Source of the DNA: Leifsonia sp. PS1209
Lineage (GTDB): Bacteria; Actinomycetota; Actinomycetes; Actinomycetales; Microbacteriaceae
Length of the DNA: 64,000 nucleotides
NCBI RefSeq assembly: GCF_012317045.1
Contig: NZ_CP051154.1
Location: forward strand, 2,790,001-2,854,000
Direction: 5' to 3'
Shown: positions 51,655 to 60,246 of the stretch, one piece after another
How the letters are laid out: every line of letters begins with the position of its first letter
How positions within the stretch are numbered: position 1 is the stretch's first letter
Position numbers and translations under genes: made by a program
Notes under the pieces: model-generated
Databases searched by the model: none
What the model was told of the DNA's origin: nothing
What the model saw: only the letters and a program-made list of their open reading frames with translations

Positions 51655-54193
51655 AAGTCTGGAAGACGCAGTTTTCGCATCCGACGCATTCAGGGCAACA
51701 CTCGACTCCTGCCGGCTTCTGACCCTTCGAAACGAGTTTCAAGACGTTCAATGGTCATCCGATCAGGAGACTATCGACTGGGGCTTTGCCCTCTTAGCGG
51801 CCAGCGCCCTGACATCGACTAGCTCGGAGCGCGCGCAGGCGGCAGTCCTGCGTGTTGTGATCGCCTGCCTCCTGAGCGAGACGGCCGAGCCAGAACACAA
51901 GTCCGCAGCGACCGTCTTGCTCGAGCGAGTTGGCAACCACATGACTGTGGACCTTGCGGAACGCCGCAAACTCGTTCCTGCCGATGCCTGGTCGGCCGCG
52001 TCCACCTCTTTGAAGCTGGAAGTAGTCCGTTCCAGGATCGCCTATTCCATTCGTCTTGCAGACCGCGAGATCCTGCCGGTGAACCCCTTCCAGGACAGAC
52101 TCTGGAGTGAGCTTGACCATTCCGACTGGTTGAGCGTGTCAGCTCCAACCTCCGCCGGAAAGTCGAGAATAGTGCGCGAACGGTTCGTGGACTTCGCACG
52201 TGAGAGGGACTCTTTTACGCTCATCTACCTGGTGCCCACCAGAGCGCTGATTGAGGAAGTTTCGCGGGACTTTCGCAGGGAATCCCCTCCGGGCACGGGT
52301 GTCTTCACGCTTCCGTGGGATCCAGAATTCGACAAGACCAACAAGCGTATTTTGGTCCTCACTCAAGAGCGCCTGCACTTGATCCAGGAGTTGCACGCGC
52401 CTCTTCATATGAACGTCATGTTCGTGGACGAAGCCCAATCCCTGGGTGGAAATGACCGTGGGGTGCTCCTGCAGAGGTCTATCGAGCGGGCAGCACGCGA
52501 GAACCCCGATCTCAAACTCGTTTTCGCAAGCCCTCTCTCCTCAAATCCAGGCATCCTCGTCGAGCAAGCTCCTGCAGGCGTTCGGGTCGCTTCATTCACA
52601 TCGGAGACAGTCACCGTAAACCAAAATCTCATTCGCGTCGAAGGCGTGCGGCGAAAGCCAGACCGCCGCGCGGTGAAGCTTGTTTCAGAGGGAGTCGCAT
52701 CAGAAGTCGGTGAGATAGTGCTGCCGCAACGTGCAACGACAGTCCCACTTAAGCTGGCTTTGGTTGCGTTCGCCTTGGCCGGGGACACCTCCGGCAATGT
52801 CGTTTACGTCAACGGCGCTGATGACGCCGAGAAGGTGTCAAAAGCGCTCTTCGAACAGCTTCCGTTGCCTGACCACGACGACGATATTCAAAACCTCCGT
52901 GACCTCGTCCAGACCGCCGTCCACCCAAAATACCTCCTCGCTGACGTCCTCGAGAAGCGAGTCGCTTTTCATTATGGGAACATGCCACTTGTCATTCGGA
53001 CCGAGATCGAGCGTCTCTTCGCCGACGGAAAGATCAAGTACTTGGTCTGCACATCAACTCTCCTTGAGGGTGTCAACCTGCCGTGTCGCAGCATCTTTAT
53101 GCGGAACCCGCAGAAGGGCCGCGGGCGGCCCCTCTCCGAAGCTGATTTCTGGAACCTAGCTGGTCGCGCGGGACGCTGGGGCAAGGAGTTCCAAGGCAAC
53201 GTTGTCTGCATCGACACGGACGATCCGGAACTCTGGGAGAACCTTCCCGCAACGCGCAAGCGATTTCCGCTCTCCAAGGCGGTCGACAACGGCCTAGATG
53301 ACCCCAGTGGACTGCTTGATTTCGTCAGAAGCCCGAGGGTGGTCAGCGATGCTCGTTCGGAGAGCATCTTCTCGTTCCTTTGCGAGCGCAGATCGCAGTC
53401 ATTGGATATACAGCCATTGCTCGACAGGATCACCCTCGAGAGCGAACGTCACGAGATGTCGACCGCAATCGATCGAGCACTCGAAGCCGCGACTTTCCCG
53501 TTGGAGATGATTACTCGCCACAACGGAATATCGCCCTCGTACATGGAACGTCTTTTGGAGTCTTTTCGTGCGGCCGACACGGAGCCGTCCGAGCTGGAAC
53601 TTCCGCTGCCGGAAGAGCACGATTCGAAGGCAAGATTTCAAGAAGTCCTCGTCCTCCTTGGCGCAACCATGACCAACGTCTTTGGTACCCCGCAAGGGGC
53701 AGAGGACAGGCGGAAATGGCAGATCGCAAATCTCATCGTAAATTGGATGCGCGGAATGCCGCTAGCGCGGCTTATCGATCAGAGAATCAATTCAAATATC
53801 CCCATCGCACGTGCGATTCGAGATGTGATGAGCGACATTGAGACGATTGCCCGCTTCCAAGCGCCGAAATACCTCTCTTGTTACACGGACCTTCTGGGTG
53901 TCTATGCGAGCGAACGGGGTATCCACACGCCGGTTGGGAAGACCGACTACGCAATGCTTCTGGAACTAGGTGTATCCCGAGCGAGCGAAGTTGTTCTGAT
54001 GTCTTTGGGACTGTCTCGAACTGCCACAGTCGCGCTTGGCGCATATGTCACACGCGACAGCTGGAGCGCGCAGGAAGCGATCACGTGGCTCGCCGCGCAG
54101 AATATCGAGTCCTTCGACATACCAGTTTTGATCCAGCGCGAAATCGCTGACGTAGTTTCATCGGCAGAACGTCGCCGGCTTACGGCAATCTGA
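51647..54193 (+). CDS. hamB: HamB, helicase subunit of the Hachiman defence system
   Basis: 848 residues. SF2 helicase: Walker A SAPTSAGKS (165-173), motif Ia YLVPTRALIEEV, motif II VDEAQSL (261-264 DEAQ), motif III ASPLSSN, then TSTLLEGVNLPC and FWNLAGRAGRWG in the second lobe. An N-terminal ~150-residue helical region and a long C-terminal region fit HamB. It senses DNA intermediates and controls HamA. ATG overlaps the hamA stop, ensuring equal synthesis. Confidence 0.93.
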   Translation: MTRSLEDAVFASDAFRATLDSCRLLTLRNEFQDVQWSSDQETIDWGFALLAASALTSTSSERAQAAVLRVVIACLLSETAEPEHKSAATVLLERVGNHMTVDLAERRKLVPADAWSAASTSLKLEVVRSRIAYSIRLADREILPVNPFQDRLWSELDHSDWLSVSAPTSAGKSRIVRERFVDFARERDSFTLIYLVPTRALIEEVSRDFRRESPPGTGVFTLPWDPEFDKTNKRILVLTQERLHLIQELHAPLHMNVMFVDEAQSLGGNDRGVLLQRSIERAARENPDLKLVFASPLSSNPGILVEQAPAGVRVASFTSETVTVNQNLIRVEGVRRKPDRRAVKLVSEGVASEVGEIVLPQRATTVPLKLALVAFALAGDTSGNVVYVNGADDAEKVSKALFEQLPLPDHDDDIQNLRDLVQTAVHPKYLLADVLEKRVAFHYGNMPLVIRTEIERLFADGKIKYLVCTSTLLEGVNLPCRSIFMRNPQKGRGRPLSEADFWNLAGRAGRWGKEFQGNVVCIDTDDPELWENLPATRKRFPLSKAVDNGLDDPSGLLDFVRSPRVVSDARSESIFSFLCERRSQSLDIQPLLDRITLESERHEMSTAIDRALEAATFPLEMITRHNGISPSYMERLLESFRAADTEPSELELPLPEEHDSKARFQEVLVLLGATMTNVFGTPQGAEDRRKWQIANLIVNWMRGMPLARLIDQRINSNIPIARAIRDVMSDIETIARFQAPKYLSCYTDLLGVYASERGIHTPVGKTDYAMLLELGVSRASEVVLMSLGLSRTATVALGAYVTRDSWSAQEAITWLAAQNIESFDIPVLIQREIADVVSSAERRRLTAI

Positions 54194-54598
54194 CCGAAGA
54201 GGGCGTTGGGTGATGTGCGTCAACTAGCGGGACGAGGCGACTGATCGTTGTTGGCTAGATGCTGGAGTCCGACAGTCCCATCGAGTCACGACGGCTGCGG
54301 TGGTCGAGTTCCAGCCAGTCGTGCCAGAACGTGACTGAATTGCCTTGCAGCAGCACTATTCGGCCTTCGGCGTTCGCGGCACCGTCACCGGGCATAGTTG
54401 CGGCCGGGTCTTAAGGGGGAATTGCTCGTCCACGCAGATAAGCAGTTCTTTGAACGAGGATCGGGCCGGCGCGGGTGTCCGGCCGATCGACCGGCTTGCG
54501 AACACGCGGGCGCGTTGGCCGCGACGACCCACATTGGGTGGCTCCTTGGCCGCCGCAGGTCTGCCCACTCTGTCGGACGTAGCCGGTAGAGTCGAGCA
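54194..54598. other. Region between Hachiman and the next cluster
   Basis: 405 bp. On the minus strand 54255-54395 is an open frame of 46 residues (GRIVLLQGNSVTFWHDWLEL in its middle) that looks protein-like, but it has no ribosome binding site and may be a relic. Nothing else is recognised. Confidence 0.35.
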
Positions 54599-55120
54599 AT
54601 GGGCAATGGCGCAAATGACGAGGTTGACGCCGCGAACGATGGGGTTTCGGCGAGCAAGTTCGCTTCCTTGCGACGCCTGGGCGCGAAAGACTTCAGTCGG
54701 TTCGCCGTGGAAATGCAGCACGTGAGCGAGCAGGTGCAACTCAAGCTCGTCGAGCAATTGCCGGAGTTCCGGAAGCTAGCGGCAGACGCCATCGCTTCAG
54801 CAGAGAAGGCGTTCGAGGCGGCACTCAAGTCGAATGATGAGAACGACCGTGAGCTGAACGCGGCATTCAAACAATGGCGCGATTCATTGGACAAGGTGCT
54901 GGAGAACCCCGAGCTGACACTGGAGGAGCGGTTGCTCGTCACCAGGGAGATCGGCCGCACGGTCGAGATGCAGAGCGCTAAGAACACGGAAAGCAAGTCC
55001 TTCAAGACAAGGCTCTTCCAACAGCTCGTCATCGGCGCGGCGGTCGCCGTCGGGATTGTGGCCGTTGCGGTTGTGGGCGGGAAGGTCGGCCTGGAACAGG
55101 GCGGCTCGAACAACGCCTGA
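54599..55120 (+). CDS. Tail-anchored helical protein, unknown
   Basis: 173 residues. Mostly charged amphipathic helix (FAVEMQHVSEQVQLKLVEQL, ALKSNDENDRELNAAFKQW), likely a coiled coil, then one C-terminal membrane segment (LVIGAAVAVGIVAVAVVGGK). The topology of a cytosolic coiled coil with a C-terminal anchor is common among defence-island proteins. Precedes the HNH remnant and the SIR2 gene. No family recognised. Confidence 0.6.
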   Translation: MGNGANDEVDAANDGVSASKFASLRRLGAKDFSRFAVEMQHVSEQVQLKLVEQLPEFRKLAADAIASAEKAFEAALKSNDENDRELNAAFKQWRDSLDKVLENPELTLEERLLVTREIGRTVEMQSAKNTESKSFKTRLFQQLVIGAAVAVGIVAVAVVGGKVGLEQGGSNNA

Positions 55121-55172
55121 GCATTCTGCGCATTTTGCGGTCGCTGGATACCGACCCGGAAGTAGAAGGGGC

Positions 55173-55340
55173 GTGTGCACTGTTTGCCAGAAGACATTCA
55201 CCTACGAGGAGATTGCGGACGATCACACCCAACCGTGAGGTGAGGGCGGCAAGACCCTTCCCGACAACCCCCAGAAGGTGTGCTCGTTAGGCAACAACTC
55301 CAATGGCCACAAGACAGCTACGTGCCCACGAGGCAGATAG
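55173..55340 (+). pseudogene. HNH endonuclease remnant with in-frame TGA
   Basis: In one frame: GVCTVCQKTFTYEEIADDHT-QP, TGA, GEGGKTLPDNPQKVCS and NNSNGHK. This is the HNH finger core (CxxC, DH, GGKT, DN, C, N...K), in which the TGA stands where relatives have Trp (DHxxPWSxGG). The second Cys pair is also damaged. Clearly a decayed fragment. Confidence 0.75.
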
Positions 55341-55498
55341 GCGAGAGCAATGACGCAAGACTCCGTGACGGCAAGTGGGCATGGACTCTGCTCTCTCCTT
55401 GCCACTCCGACTCGTGCGCCCGACGCAACTTTGATCCAACAGATTGCTCGCGAGCGACTTCCCCCTGTCGAAACCTCCACGGACGGACCCTGCCGGAC

Positions 55499-56929
55499 AT
55501 GAGCGGACGAAACACCGAGTTCCCGCTCAGCCCAAAGCGGGATGTGTGGCTGTTGGGCGCTGGTTTCTCAAGAGCCGCGTCATCAGCGATGCCTCTTACT
55601 GACGAGCTCGGCACGGATGCGTTGGAAGAACTGCGGAAACGACGGCCGAACCTAAGCTTCACCGCGCCGCACTTTTCGGCTGAAGGTCTAACGTTCGAAG
55701 CTTGGCTCACCTGGCTGGCCGAACGTCAGCCCTATGAAGACGAGTCTGAGGCATTCGCACAATTGGCTATCTTCACTGCAGTCCAGGCCACGATCGCGGA
55801 CGTGCTGCGGCAGCGCGAGACCCGTGCGGCGACCCACATGGCATCTTGGTTCGACGCGTTCATCGACCTGGCGCATCATGCCGAAACTGCGATCATCACC
55901 CTGAACTACGACACGTTGGTTGAGCAAGGGTTGTACGGGCGCGGCTACCGCGACGAGCGCGAATACCTCCAACCCATGGATGCCATCGTCGGATTCCCTA
56001 ACGGGAGGGGCATGTTCATGGCCGTCCCGCAAGGTTTTGTGCGCCACCCAACGCTCCGCGTCTACAAGTTGCATGGCTCTACCGACTGGCACTATTTCCC
56101 GGGCGACACCAGCGGCGCGACGCTGGATCGTGTGGAGGTAAGTCCCGGACGAGAGCTGGAAGACCTCGTTCCGGTGATCGGGGGACGGTCCCCCTTCATC
56201 GTCCCGCCAACGTCCACGAAGAGCCGCTACTTCGACAATCCAAAGACGCGCTTCCTCTGGCGGGAAGCCCGCCGCGAGCTCGATGAAGCCCATCGAGTTG
56301 TCCTGATTGGCTACTCCCTCCCACTGACCGACACGAACCTCGCGAGCTTGCTTGCGAGAGCTCTGTCAGAATCCAAATCTGACGTCCTCATCGTGAACCC
56401 CGATGCGTCGGAAGTCGCTCGGCGGCTGCAGGCTCTCGGCGTTGACTCGTCACGCATCCAGACTCTCGGCGGTATGACGTGCGTCGGGGAGTTCGTCGAG
56501 CGAGAAGTCAAGGAAACTAGTCGTCGGCTGGCGGCGAGTCTCGCCGAGTCCTATCAACGTCGCGTCGACGCGCCGGTCGCAGTGGGCTGGCCGCATCCGG
56601 GCGCGTACGCCGCAGTCCAAGGCTACGAGGTAAGCGACGATGGTCTGACTCTCCGTGTCGCAAGCTTCGGCCCGCTCCAAACCCTCGCAAGGCCGGGCAC
56701 CGTCTTGCCCGAAGGACAGCAATATTCTGTCGCAATGACGCTCGGGGATCTGCCGTCCCCAGACCCGAAAAGAATGCTCCGCGCTACCGACGGGCAGACG
56801 ACATGGACACTCGCAGGCTATGTGGGCCAACTCACCGAGGTCGAGGTAGGGACGAGTCGTGCGGCATACCAACATCAAGCCGATGACGACTGGATCGTAT
56901 TGCGTCCCATCGGAAGAGCCCCAGCCTGA
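55499..56929 (+). CDS. SIR2-like domain protein, probable NAD+-consuming defence effector
   Basis: 476 residues from the ATG at 55499 (the longer open frame upstream is the HNH remnant region). SIR2-like Rossmann core: LLGAGFSRAASSAMPLTDEL (17-36), ITLNYDTLVEQ (catalytic-type Asn136), YKLHGSTDWHYF (His192), VVLIGYSLPLTDTNL and VLIVNPDAS. The remaining ~150 residues are beta-rich and unassigned. SIR2-like proteins with this motif set act as NAD+ hydrolases in several antiphage systems. No HerA or Argonaute partner is adjacent, so it may act alone or with the gene at 54599. Confidence 0.82.
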   Translation: MSGRNTEFPLSPKRDVWLLGAGFSRAASSAMPLTDELGTDALEELRKRRPNLSFTAPHFSAEGLTFEAWLTWLAERQPYEDESEAFAQLAIFTAVQATIADVLRQRETRAATHMASWFDAFIDLAHHAETAIITLNYDTLVEQGLYGRGYRDEREYLQPMDAIVGFPNGRGMFMAVPQGFVRHPTLRVYKLHGSTDWHYFPGDTSGATLDRVEVSPGRELEDLVPVIGGRSPFIVPPTSTKSRYFDNPKTRFLWREARRELDEAHRVVLIGYSLPLTDTNLASLLARALSESKSDVLIVNPDASEVARRLQALGVDSSRIQTLGGMTCVGEFVEREVKETSRRLAASLAESYQRRVDAPVAVGWPHPGAYAAVQGYEVSDDGLTLRVASFGPLQTLARPGTVLPEGQQYSVAMTLGDLPSPDPKRMLRATDGQTTWTLAGYVGQLTEVEVGTSRAAYQHQADDDWIVLRPIGRAPA

Positions 56930-57128
56930 TCCCCAAGAGCGGACTGCCTGACCACGATCCCCGAGCGGACGTCGCACCGTTCTGCGCATTCGCTGCCCCG
57001 TAACACCCGAGGCTGCGACGTCGGTGCGGTGTACTACACCCCATTTGTTGCCGCAAGGGTGGTCAAGGACAAGACCTGTTGGCATCGATCCGACCTCCGC
57101 TCGTAGACCAGGCGTGAACGCCGCCTTA

Positions 57129-58001
57129 CTAAGTGAGCGTCGCGCTCGTACTTCCCGACTCGCCCTCCACGATGTGCACGTCGCGGAATCGTGACGAGGG
57201 GAACGGAGGACGACGGTCATCCGGCGACCAGTCCGCGGCGGCTACAGCGCGCACCTGGACTAGTTCCGGGTGCTGAAACAGCTCACTGAGCATTTCCGGG
57301 GTCACCTCATCTACGATGGGCTGCTTCAGCTCCTTCAGTCGAGCTGTGAGCTGTTCCGCGAGACGTTCCAGCATCTGGTGTAGGCCCTCAACGAAGGCTT
57401 CTGGCAACGGGTGTTCGAACGTCGCGCTGCGGACCTCTTCCAGGCTCACCGCGCCGTCAGGCTGCCGCTCCAGGTCGAACAGCGGGACGGTCGTCGTCAT
57501 TGAGTTCTCGGAGTGAACAGTGAAGCGGTTACGGAGAATGCGGATGCTCTCGGTCAGCTCGACATCAGCCTCGGAGAACTCGATGATGTCGGCGAGGTCG
57601 GGACGCGCGTTCGAGTTCCAGGTCCGTCCGTAGACGCTCACTGCCTGCGCGCGCAGATGTCCTTTCGCTGTGTTGTCTTCCAGCACAGCCGCGCACTCCA
57701 GCGCGGACAGCGCACGGCGTAGGTCGTGCATGTGGCTGGCGGCAGCGATGTAGGTACGGACCGCCGGGGAGTCGTAGCCCATCGTTTGCACGTGCATACC
57801 GCGCTCGTCATCCACCGCAGCGATAGCCGTGAGCCGAGCAACCTCTTCGCTATCGCCATACGCGCACAGCTCCCACTGAACCTCGTCGCCGTCGAGCTTG
57901 CGGAAGTGGACAGTCGCCTGCCACGCGCCGCGATGCTGTTCCTCTACTGGTGATGGCTCGACGACGGGGTCGGTGTACTCGCCGGGCGCTAGCTCTTTCA
58001 T
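57129..58001 (-). CDS. Unknown protein with HEPN-like R-x5-H motif
   Basis: 290 residues. The middle is helical (DLRRALSALECAAVLEDN, LTESIRILRNRFTVHSE). It contains Arg157-Asn158...His163, the R(N)-x-H arrangement of HEPN ribonucleases. The C-terminal part (LHQMLERLAEQLTARLKELK) is helical. No other family is recognised. It is divergent from the RES-domain gene, and HEPN and RES proteins are often paired in defence loci, so it may be an RNase effector or a partner. Confidence 0.5.
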   Translation of the reverse strand: MKELAPGEYTDPVVEPSPVEEQHRGAWQATVHFRKLDGDEVQWELCAYGDSEEVARLTAIAAVDDERGMHVQTMGYDSPAVRTYIAAASHMHDLRRALSALECAAVLEDNTAKGHLRAQAVSVYGRTWNSNARPDLADIIEFSEADVELTESIRILRNRFTVHSENSMTTTVPLFDLERQPDGAVSLEEVRSATFEHPLPEAFVEGLHQMLERLAEQLTARLKELKQPIVDEVTPEMLSELFQHPELVQVRAVAAADWSPDDRRPPFPSSRFRDVHIVEGESGSTSATLT

Positions 58002-58190
58002 ATTGCGGAGCCTATCGAGCTAGCGGTGATGCACAGCGCGGAGGAGATGCATCGTCAGCTCGTCCATCCGGGAGCCACCTGAAAGGAAGAAAGATCTGAG
58101 TGCTCTTCCGCCGGTCTCCGTAACGACTCATACCATCACACCGGTCTGATAGCGTCCGCTACCCAGTCGGGCTGTGGATAGCATCAGTCC

Positions 58191-59540
58191 GTGGAACCCT
58201 CAGACTTCTATGGCATCGGCGGAATGGACGAGACAGCCTGCGTTGACCACATCAGAGACGATGTCTTACATGCCGCGCTATCCAACGTTGCCGACAAATT
58301 CGAGTGCTCCTTCTGCGGGCGGAAACCTGAGCCAGGCGAGCCGGCGTTCGCCGTCGAGCTGGACGAGCTCGGGGTGCGCGTATGGGACGTGCTCAACTGG
58401 CTCTACCAGTCGACTGAGGACGGCGGCGACCCTTGGCGATGCTACGAGGAGTACGACAACACGTACGTGATGTACGAGACCGTTGAGGACGCTGTTGACC
58501 CTGAGTACGCCATGCACATCGTGGAGCGCCTGATCGCGGCCACCAGCTCGACGGACGCATGGATTCCGAGTGACAGCGCGGACCCGTCTGCGCTCGGGTG
58601 GGGCACCTACTCCGCGACCGTTCGTACCGAGAGCCGGTTCGTCGTCGTCGGAGCTTCAAACCGGCCAGGATACGAGGACGAGCCGCCAGCCCGTATTGGC
58701 AAGTTTCTCGAAGCGCTGCTCGCATACGTCGAGTCAGACCTGCTGGTCGAGCTACCCGCTGATTCGACCTTGTATCGCGGACGCATGACTGATGATGCTC
58801 GTGCTCTTCTCCACAAAGTCCGAAAAGAGCCAAGTACGGAGCTAGGGTCTGCCCCTCCGCAGCTTGCGAAGAACGGTCGCCTTTCGCCGCCTGGAATCAG
58901 CTTGTTCTACTCAGCCGACGACCTCCATGTCGCGGTGGCGGAGATTGCGCTCCATTCCGAGTACGACCAAGCAGTGATGGGTGCGTTCAAGACGACGCGG
59001 TCGCTGCGAATCCTCGACTTCACGCGCCCCCTGACGAAGTTGCCGAGCATCTTCGCGACGGACGACGAGAGCCGTCGGAGGTGGACCTTCGCTCGGTTCA
59101 AGAAGCACTTCACCGACATGATTACGGCTCCGGTGGTCCTCGACGGTCGCGAGGCCGTTGACTACACGCCAACGCAGGTCGTCGCAGAGTGGCTGAGATG
59201 GGTGCCGGAAGACCGCATCGACGGCATCGCGTGGCCCTCACACCTCGCGGAGGAGAAGGGCGACGTCGCCGCTGATTCTGGTGACGCCCTCAGCGGCGCC
59301 CACGATGCCGCTTCTGTTCCACTTGGCCGAAACGTCGCGCTGTTCTTCGGGTATGGGGCCGACTTCCAGTCCGTCCCGCCAACCGCAGTCGAGCTGGCTC
59401 GTCCGATTCAACGGAAGCCGACCTTGACTCTGGCGGCCGATGACATCACGTCGCACCAGGTCTCTCGTTCCGTGAGAGTGGCGGAGCTTCGAGAGGACGA
59501 GGCCGACGACGACCCCTATCCGATGTTCATGGGCTTCTAG
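58191..59540 (+). CDS. HEPN/RES N-terminal and RES domain protein, probable NAD+-targeting toxin
   Basis: 449 residues from a GTG. The N-terminal region has a Cys pair (ECSFCGRKPEPGE, residues 39-42) and the helical WDVLNWLYQSTEDGGDPW pattern of HEPN/RES-NTD proteins. The RES domain starts near 190: DSTLYRGRM (Arg196), GRLSPPGISLFYSADD (Tyr240) and VAVAEIALH (Glu251). RES toxins degrade NAD+. No small antitoxin of the Xre type is adjacent, so this is more like the larger defence-type RES proteins. Confidence 0.82.
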   Translation: MEPSDFYGIGGMDETACVDHIRDDVLHAALSNVADKFECSFCGRKPEPGEPAFAVELDELGVRVWDVLNWLYQSTEDGGDPWRCYEEYDNTYVMYETVEDAVDPEYAMHIVERLIAATSSTDAWIPSDSADPSALGWGTYSATVRTESRFVVVGASNRPGYEDEPPARIGKFLEALLAYVESDLLVELPADSTLYRGRMTDDARALLHKVRKEPSTELGSAPPQLAKNGRLSPPGISLFYSADDLHVAVAEIALHSEYDQAVMGAFKTTRSLRILDFTRPLTKLPSIFATDDESRRRWTFARFKKHFTDMITAPVVLDGREAVDYTPTQVVAEWLRWVPEDRIDGIAWPSHLAEEKGDVAADSGDALSGAHDAASVPLGRNVALFFGYGADFQSVPPTAVELARPIQRKPTLTLAADDITSHQVSRSVRVAELREDEADDDPYPMFMGF

Positions 59541-60119
59541 TGAACCGGGGCGCGGCGGTCCGTCGCGCAAAGCGGCTCGCCATCTGAGCAACCGGATTCT
59601 GTCGGGTGATCATGGCCCGGACCCAATGTTCGTGGACTCGAAGTAGTCCCGTGAGGGATTCTGACAACCTCGGACCTTTGCTGAGACAGGAGGAGGATCA
59701 GAGCGTTCAAATTTGACGCCGGTCCCATCACCTCCACGCTGACCGAATAGCCGTCGTGGTGGTCGGCGTTCTCCTCGCAGCGTAGGTAGCCTGGCGGGAC
59801 CCAAGTCAGGGGGATCCGATCCGTGTCCGCAGGAGAGTGGATCAACGGACAGCCGACATGATTGGCTTGCGCGCTCGACCGCGACATCCGCGAATGGGCG
59901 ATTCCCGTAAGACCGCCAACAAACGTGCCCGTTCATGGCGCCTCAAGCGCTTCAGCACGAACCACGCTCATTCGAAACGCCGACTCCGCCGCGCACGCAC
60001 TTAGAGTTTCTTAGAGTTTGTCGGCGTGCTGTGGGCAAATTGTGGGCAAATCTGAAAACCGAGGAACTCGCGCCCTTCGGAAATGGCACCTGACCAGCAA
60101 AATCATCGGACATTACAGG
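59541..60119. other. Right end of the island, no secure gene
   Basis: 579 bp. A minus-strand frame (59537-59887, 116 codons) and a plus-strand basic frame (59858-60003) overlap each other, and neither has convincing start signals. A tandem 10-bp repeat TTAGAGTTTC/TTAGAGTTTG lies at 60001-60020 and the arm-type motif at 60030-60050. Confidence 0.6.
60030..60050. repeat. Tandem arm-type integrase sites, right
   Basis: Same tandem TGTGGGCAAAT pair as at 29518-29538, 72 bp inside the right attachment repeat. In the circular form of the island the two pairs would flank the core site. Confidence 0.65.
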
Positions 60120-60191
60120 TGCCCCTGGAGGGACTCGAACCCCCAACCTTCTCCTTAGGACGGAGCAGCTCTTCCATTGAGCTACAGAGGC
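60120..60191 (-). tRNA. tRNA-Arg (anticodon CCU)
   Basis: The 72-nt minus-strand sequence folds as a cloverleaf: acceptor GCCTCTG/CAGGGGC, D-arm GCTC...GAGC, anticodon loop GTCCTAA giving CCU, and T-arm with TTCGAGT, discriminator A. No encoded CCA is seen. Its 3' half is the attachment site of the island and is kept intact by the right repeat. Confidence 0.92.
60122..60139. repeat. Right attachment site (attR-type core) inside tRNA-Arg
   Basis: CCCCTGGAGGGACTCGAA, exact copy of 29393-29410, forming the T-arm and acceptor 3' strand of the tRNA. Confidence 0.9.
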
Positions 60192-60246
60192 TGACCGCAC
60201 CACTCTACCGGGGGCCGCGAGCCAGCGCGAAACGGGCGGCGGCGCG

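Larger units (their letters stand above)
29393..60139. mobile_element. Defence island integrated at tRNA-Arg(CCU), about 30.7 kb
   Basis: Bounded by the 18-bp direct repeats of the tRNA 3' end. Contains a tyrosine integrase, a MobF relaxase remnant and at least six defence-type modules, and is visibly lower in GC than both flanks. The integrase and relaxase sit in the middle rather than at an end, and the relaxase is broken. It therefore looks like an integrative mobilizable element that gathered defence cargo on both sides and is now probably not self-mobile. Confidence 0.88.

Noticed and set aside
54255..54395. 46-residue minus-strand frame after Hachiman
   Set aside because: Protein-like in part but no ribosome binding site and no homologue known to me. 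Described only in the intergenic entry.
59537..60003. Overlapping short frames (minus 59537-59887, plus 59858-60003) at the right end of the island
   Set aside because: They conflict with each other and lack start signals. The basic plus-strand frame could mimic an excisionase but shows no HTH.
29393..60139. CRISPR array or cas genes in the island
   Set aside because: No regularly spaced repeats were seen. The Cas4-like nuclease at 33321 belongs to the helicase operon and no other cas gene is present.
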